Positions 59,077-64,000 of a DNA stretch of 64,000 nucleotides are shown here, piece after piece. The notes beneath the pieces were generated by a model. It did not search any database and was not told the DNA's origin. It saw only the letters and a program-made list of their open reading frames with translations. The DNA comes from Bimuria novae-zelandiae CBS 107.79 (lineage: Eukaryota; Ascomycota; Dothideomycetes; Pleosporales; Didymosphaeriaceae). Position 1 is the first letter of the stretch, and every line of letters begins with the position of its first letter. The position numbers and the translations under genes were made by a program. Location: positions 856,264 to 920,263 of the forward strand of contig ML976657.1 of NCBI GenBank assembly GCA_010015655.1. The letters are read 5' to 3'.

Positions 59077-62000
59077 CTAAAAAGCACCCACGACCCTCTT
59101 AACCATCCTCCGCGGCCCCTCACCAGAGAGCTGCACGCTCCCTTCCAGCTCCGCCGCCTTCAATACCTCTAAGAACTCCTGGTTCTCCACCTGCTCGGTC
59201 GCGCCCTCACGCACCGTCTTCGCCAACTCGCTCAGCCTCACGTTCTGCCCAGCGCTAGCCAACTCATCCAGAGCACCGAGCACAGCGCGCTTGAGATCCT
59301 CCTTCCTCCTCCGGTCGCTCGTCGACGTGCCCTCCGTGAGCAGCGACATATCGATGAGACCCGTGCGGGCGTCCGTCGCAGCCTGCTTGAGAGCCGACTT
59401 AATAAGACGCACAGCTTCGTGGACGTCGTCTTCCAGCACGACCTCGCTGAGCCGCATCTTAGCGTGCGCCTCAGCGAGACGGATCATAGATTCGAGCTGG
59501 CGCGTGGTAGCGGTGATGCGGCGTTCTTGGTCGCGGATATCCGCACCGAGCGCGCGCATGGCGACGTAGGCGTCCACGAGGGCTTTCTGGGCGCCGTCGG
59601 TGATCCTCGGGTGAATGTTTGCGCGGGCGTACGAGATGTATGCCGTGAGGAACTCGACGGGGAGCACCTCGTTGCGGTTTGCGTGTTCGGGCGTGTCTTC
59701 GAGGTACATGCCGACCAAGTGCTTCGCCAGTCTGCGGTCGTTCATTTCGTCGATGCGGTCCAGGACAAGGTAGACGAGATCGAAACGTGAGAGCAGCGTG
59801 GGTGGGAGGTCAATGTTTTGTGGCACGGGAAGGTTGACGTTGTACTTCGATCCGATCGGGTTGGCGGAGGCGAGGATGGAGGTTCGGGCATTCAATGTCG
59901 TGATGATTCCAGCCTTCGCAATGGACACGGTCTGTTGCTCCATGACTTCGTGGAGTACCGACCGTGTGGCGTCACTCATCTTGTCGAACTCGTCAATGCA
60001 GCAGACACCACCGTCTGACAAGACCAGCGCACCGGATTCGAGCACAAGTTGGCGCGTTTCCGGATCGCGTGTGACGTATGCCGTCAAACCGACTGCGGAA
60101 GAACCTTTACCAGATGTGTATACACCGCGAGGCGCAATACGATGAACGTACTGGAGAATCTGTGACTTCGCTGTTGACGGGTCACCGCACAGAAGTACGT
60201 TGATGTCTCCACGGTATCTGGGGCTACCACCCTTCTCAAAGGACTTGTTCGTGCCACCGAAAAGCTGGAGCAAGATACCCTTCTTGACATCATCCATCTC
60301 GTAGATGCTAGGCGCCAAAGAACGCGAAAGAAGCTCGTAGATGTCTGGCCGCGCTGCGGTCGCTTTGATCTTGGCTTCCTGCTCTTCTGAGACCTTGCGA
60401 GTCTCTTCGGCGCTGCCCGCGACGTGCTCAGCAAGCTCCTCCTCAATCGTGGACGCATCGATACCCATGCGCTTCTTGTCGACCTTTTGGATATGTAGCG
60501 CGTCCACGTAGGTCTTGAAGATGTTCTTGACGGATCTTTGACGCGGGTTGATGCGGACCTGGTCGCTCTTGAAGATACCGGTGATTTCGACACGGTCACC
60601 AGCCTTGCAGACATCAACGAGCTCGTCATACACACAGAGGGAGACTGAATGCGGCGTCTGTCCATCCGGTACACTATCTGGGGTTTCTTGCAACTTGATG
60701 ACCTGCTTGTCCGCAAACCCGGAGCGGTTGTGAACAATCTGCATAGAGTTGGAGGACTCGCAGACCGGACGAGGGCATCGAGTAGGCTCCGTGATCTTGC
60801 CACGGTCGATGTCTACCCTCACGGTATGATTACAGACAGAGCACTTGAAGAAAGCTAGTGATTGTTAGCAACTGACAATGATTGGACATTAGTTCCAACT
60901 TACCATCCTTCATGTCTGGGATGATTGGTGTAGCTCGGATCACCAGACCCTTGACGCTCACAAGCTTGTCCATGTCTCCAGGGTTCAAATCGCGCAGGTT
61001 CACCGACTTATCCAAGCCGAAAGGACGGACACGGTATGTCTTCTGGTTGACTTCTCGGACTAGGTCCGGAATGTCGAGAGCTCCTGCGGCTGCGGGCGAG
61101 GGCGCACCTGGGGTAGGAGCATCCGAACTGAGCATTGGCGGAAGAGAGCTAGAATCATGGCCACGCTGCGGGCCTCGCTGAGCCTGAGACAACTGAACTC
61201 GCAACTCTGCCATGCGCCGCTCTGCCAGATCGATCATGGCATCTTTGACTGCGACATCCATCAAGGGGATGATCTCGCTTGGGAAAGCCTGGAGCTGGTG
61301 CCATAGCTTCCTGGTGGGAGGGTAGGCTTTCAGGTTGCGCGCGTCCAAGTTGAGAGGCGTAACACCCATCTCCAGCATAGCCTTCATCATCTCAATATAC
61401 TCTTTGGCCATGGCTGGGTCGTCGGCCGGCAAGCTGACACCCTCCTCAAGTTCACCATCCTGGATCATCCGGTATTTCCTCTGGAAGTTGAACAGAAAGT
61501 CCTTCATCGCACTCATCGAATCCACAAGCGATACATTGGTACCCCAGATGAATCTTGACGAGTTACCGCCCAAGACATCTGCATCTGAAGTGCCGGGGTT
61601 CAGATTGGAGAAGGTGGGTGCATCCGAGTTCTCGACAGCCATGCCATTCTCGTCAACATACAGCCTGCGACGCCTGGCTGCAGAGCTGGGACCGAGAATG
61701 TCTGAATGGATGTCGCTGCGTCGATTCCGTGCGGCGGTATCGGCGGGACCACGGACGAAAAGCGCGCTGCTGCTGCTTCGGATGTCTGTGTTTTGGGCGT
61801 TGCGAGCCCGGCTGGGGCTGGAGCTGGAGGCATAGCGGATGGGAGAGGAGTCTGCGATCATTAGCTTATCGTTATGAGCGTCATGTCTGCCGTCTGACCT
61901 CCAATTGTTACGCCACTCGCTTTGGGAGTAGCACCGCCATCGCTCTCCTGGGCCCCTGAGTTTGATTGGGTTGCGGGGGAAGAACGGAAGAAGAGCGGCG

Positions 62001-62196
62001 ATTGCGTCGACGGAGCCTGCAGACGACTTGCTCTGGGAGTAGCGTTTGACCCACGCTGCGATGCTTGCGATGCCTCGGAGTGCAGCTGAGCATCTGGCCC
62101 TTCAGGCGCCGGGCTGGAGGGGATCTGCGAGTTTCGAGTGCTCCTCTGCGGGGTAGCAGAGGCGCGTTGCGAGCGACGCTGCGCGGGAGACGACAT
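59077..62196 (-). CDS. MCM4: DNA replication licensing factor MCM4
   Basis: Subunit of the MCM2-7 replicative helicase. Three exons, 62196-61899, 61851-60904 and 60854-59077 (introns 47 and 49 nt), give 1007 aa. The N-terminus is a long Ser/Pro/Arg-rich unstructured tail, as expected for MCM4. The zinc finger starts CSVCNH (Cys420, Cys423) and ends CPRPVC (Cys442, Cys447). The KLQETPDSVPDGQTPHSVSL block follows. Walker A is GDPSTAKS (639-646), Walker B CIDEFDKM (Asp703-Glu704) and the arginine finger SRFD (Arg772). Subunit identity rests on the linker TPLNLDARNLKAYP and the zinc-finger surroundings, which fit MCM4 better than the other MCMs. The first intron uses the weak donor GTCAGA. Confidence 0.93.
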
Positions 62197-62532
62197 TGAA
62201 ACGACGAGAAGGTGTCAATGGAGAGAGCTGGAGCTGGCTTTCCGGGTAGGAAGCTGAGGGGTGGGGTGGTTGAAAGGGGACGACGCGTAGAGTGCTTTTC
62301 GCGCGTTCGCGTCGGCGCTAATGGACGCGCTTGCACACCAATTTGGCGCCCGTGAAAGGCATAGCGCATCGACAGGGTATCGATAAGTGTTCGCGGGGTG
62401 ATGATTCGTTTTGACGGACCATAACCGGACCGTAAATAAAAAGTGCAAGGCAGCAACAAAACATAAATACAATTGCAATCCGAGACCCAGACACGTCAAA
62501 CACCTCTCTTCAATTGACCACACGTTTTCAGT
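62197..62532. promoter_or_regulatory. Bidirectional promoter of MCM4 and tubulin cofactor A with an MCB box
   Basis: A 336-bp region between divergent starts. It holds ACGCGT at 62283-62288, the MluI cell-cycle box bound by MBF-type G1/S factors in yeasts, and TTTTCGCG at 62296-62303, resembling an E2F/SBF site. Both lie about 90-110 bp upstream of the MCM4 start. Function is inferred from known replication-gene promoters. Confidence 0.5.
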
Positions 62533-62970
62533 ATGCCTCCTCCTTCGAAGCTCGCCGTTGCCACCTCTTCGCTCGTCCGCCTGGTCAAGGAAGAGGCGAG
62601 CTACTACAAGGAAATGGAGCAGCAGCAGACCCGCATCAAGAAGCTCGAAGCTGGCAGTGAGGATGAGAATGCTGAATATATGCTCAGGCAGGAGGTAGCG
62701 AACACTAATTTCAATCTTCCATAGCATCAGTCTAATCGTCATCTAGAAACAAGGTCTCGAGGAGACTAAGAACGTCCTTCCAACTGTGCGAACCAAGATC
62801 TCGAACGCTCTTGAGAAGCTCGAGGAACAGCTCGTAAGTGGCACTTGCACATGTAGGGAGTAATGGCTGATCGTGTTTAGGAGAGCAATCAGGAGGCTCC
62901 CACGGAGGAAGTCACCAAGGCGAAGGAGGCGATCGAGAAGGCAAAGGCAGCTCTTCGTGAGTCCGCGTGA
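62533..62970 (+). CDS. Tubulin-specific chaperone A (tubulin cofactor A)
   Basis: Small helical chaperone that captures beta-tubulin in the tubulin folding pathway (yeast Rbl2). Three exons, 62533-62694, 62747-62833 and 62881-62970, give 112 aa, the normal length. The protein is almost entirely amphipathic helix: KLAVATSSLVRLVKEEASYY, KEMEQQQTRIKKLEAG, ENAEYMLRQEKQGLEET and TKAKEAIEKAKAALRESA match the three-helix bundle. The ATG at 62533 gives the expected MPPPSKL start. Confidence 0.9.
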
Positions 62971-63130
62971 GAAACTCTCACGCCTGGTAGCGGGAGCGAA
63001 TTGCGGAGGTTATACCCAAGCTGAAGTGTTTATACATAATCCCATGACGACCTGACCCAGACACCGCGCTATGCAAACCAAAGGGTATCTATGAGAAATC
63101 GACCCGTGTCGGTAATGCAGATACTGCCAT

Positions 63131-64000
63131 TCATGATTCATCCATCTCACGTCCCGAAGCCTCTCCGTGTTCCGAGCCCGAGTGCTCGCCCTCCTCCACG
63201 TCTTCGCCCTCCTCGATCTCGGAATCTGCAGCGGCATTGCCGACTGCTTCAGCCATATCCGTATCTTCGCCAGCACCGGAAGGTGCAGGCGATGCGCCTG
63301 CCGAGAGAGCCGATAGCCGATCCTGTGGTGGGACCTTGAGGCTGTTTGACGAGTCTGCAGTCTGGCTAACATGTACTGGCGTGAGGCCGCCATCTGGTCT
63401 GGGTGTTGCTGCATGGCTAACATCTCCCCTTGTGCTAGCCTCTTTGTCGTCTCCCTCGTCATCGCGCATGCCCTCCTTGCGTTCAGCCTCCTCCTTTTCG
63501 TCCTTGATCATCTGCATCAGTTTCATCGCCTCTGCTTCGATACTGTTGAACTGGGTGCGGCGCTCGCGCCACGTTGTCTTCGCACTCTCTACTTCTTGCT
63601 CCAACTCGGCAATCTCCTGGTCCAGTTTGTCATGCGCAATGGCTTGCTCGTCTCGCGGCTTCAACATCTTGTTGTTGGTGATCTTCTCCGTTAACTCGTC
63701 ATAGGTCTTTCGGATGGCCAGCGTCTCTTTTGCTTGCTGCAGATCCGCGTGCAGCTTCTGAATGTTTTGCCGCACATGGTTCTGTTTTTCCATGATTTTG
63801 ACCTTGTCTTTCGCGTAGCGCTCCCTTTCCTCGTGATTGACGCCCGTCGTGAGCTCGAAGCGCAGCGTTGCAAAATCCAGTAATTCCAGCTCGGTCATGA
63901 GCGCTTTTTTCCATGAATAGATTCTGCCGGCATCTTTTATATTGTCGGCGGCAGAGGCATCCGGTGGTGGTGTAGCCAGTTGACGCGGTCGTGCTTCCTC
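63131..64000 (-). CDS. THO complex subunit 7 (THOC7/Tho7-like), 5' partial
   Basis: Component of the THO/TREX complex that couples transcription to mRNA export. The frame is open from the window edge (64000) to the stop at 63131, 289 residues visible. It includes RIYSWKKALMTELELLDFAT, LRFELTTGVNHEERERY and KTYDELTEKITNNKMLKPRD, matching the THOC7 core, all within a long coiled coil (about residues 35-180). The last about 100 residues are acidic and Gly/Ser-rich (EEGEDVEEGEHSGSEHGE). The Met at 63898 is not the start, because the family sequence continues upstream of it (DAGRIYSWKKAL). It is convergent with the tubulin cofactor gene, 160 bp away. Confidence 0.85.
   Translation of the reverse strand, partial: EEARPRQLATPPPDASAADNIKDAGRIYSWKKALMTELELLDFATLRFELTTGVNHEERERYAKDKVKIMEKQNHVRQNIQKLHADLQQAKETLAIRKTYDELTEKITNNKMLKPRDEQAIAHDKLDQEIAELEQEVESAKTTWRERRTQFNSIEAEAMKLMQMIKDEKEEAERKEGMRDDEGDDKEASTRGDVSHAATPRPDGGLTPVHVSQTADSSNSLKVPPQDRLSALSAGASPAPSGAGEDTDMAEAVGNAAADSEIEEGEDVEEGEHSGSEHGEASGREMDES

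Noticed and set aside
60084..60803. Alternative minus-strand frame of 239 codons inside MCM4
   Set aside because: Out-of-frame shadow; the MCM4 frame carries all helicase motifs.

Overview
The window comes from a filamentous ascomycete (Pezizomycotina; a Dothideomycete is my guess, but the class cannot be settled by reading). Genes carry short 46-60 nt introns with GT..AG ends. The conserved genes are eukaryotic housekeeping genes (MCM4, tubulin cofactor A, THO subunit 7, arginase, alternative NADH dehydrogenase). There are also HET and FunK1 remnants and a large AT-rich block whose retrotransposons carry the C-to-T/G-to-A signature of repeat-induced point mutation (RIP).

Layout. 1-3.8 kb: alternative NADH dehydrogenase (partial, minus), arginase (minus) and the first exon of a DUF167 protein (plus) whose C-terminal half is missing. 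About 4.0-37.8 kb: one nested transposon stack. A RIP-degraded hAT element (with a 426-bp solo LTR inside it) is followed by chromovirus A. Chromovirus B, chromovirus C and Copia element D are each inserted into A, and Copia element E is inserted into D. All five insertions (solo LTR, B, C, D, E) have matching 5-bp target-site duplications. The right edge of the stack abuts a broken HET gene. 39.8-48.3 kb: a DUF7025/AAA ATPase gene (8 exons), a FunK1 kinase pseudogene, a 666-aa protein of unknown function and a single-pass membrane protein with a Ser/Thr/Pro-rich N-terminal half. 49.1-52.0 kb: an intron-containing tRNA-Ala(AGC), then a pogo/Fot1-type DNA transposon inserted at TA inside a Tc1-like helix-turn-helix fragment. 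54.1-58.8 kb: a divergent pair, a galactonate-dehydratase-like enolase-superfamily enzyme and a DapA-family aldolase, followed by an alpha/beta hydrolase. 59.1-64.0 kb: MCM4, TBCA and THO7.

The dehydratase and aldolase would catalyse consecutive steps of sugar-acid breakdown (aldonate to 2-keto-3-deoxy-aldonate to pyruvate plus an aldehyde) and share one intergenic region. MCM4 and TBCA share a 336-bp promoter with an ACGCGT box. The most unusual signals are in the repeat block. In elements B, D and E the two LTRs are RIP-mutated mainly in their inner halves and spared in their outer halves, and the pogo element is spared at both termini. Chromoviruses A and C each have a candidate antisense reading frame between the chromodomain and the 3' end.
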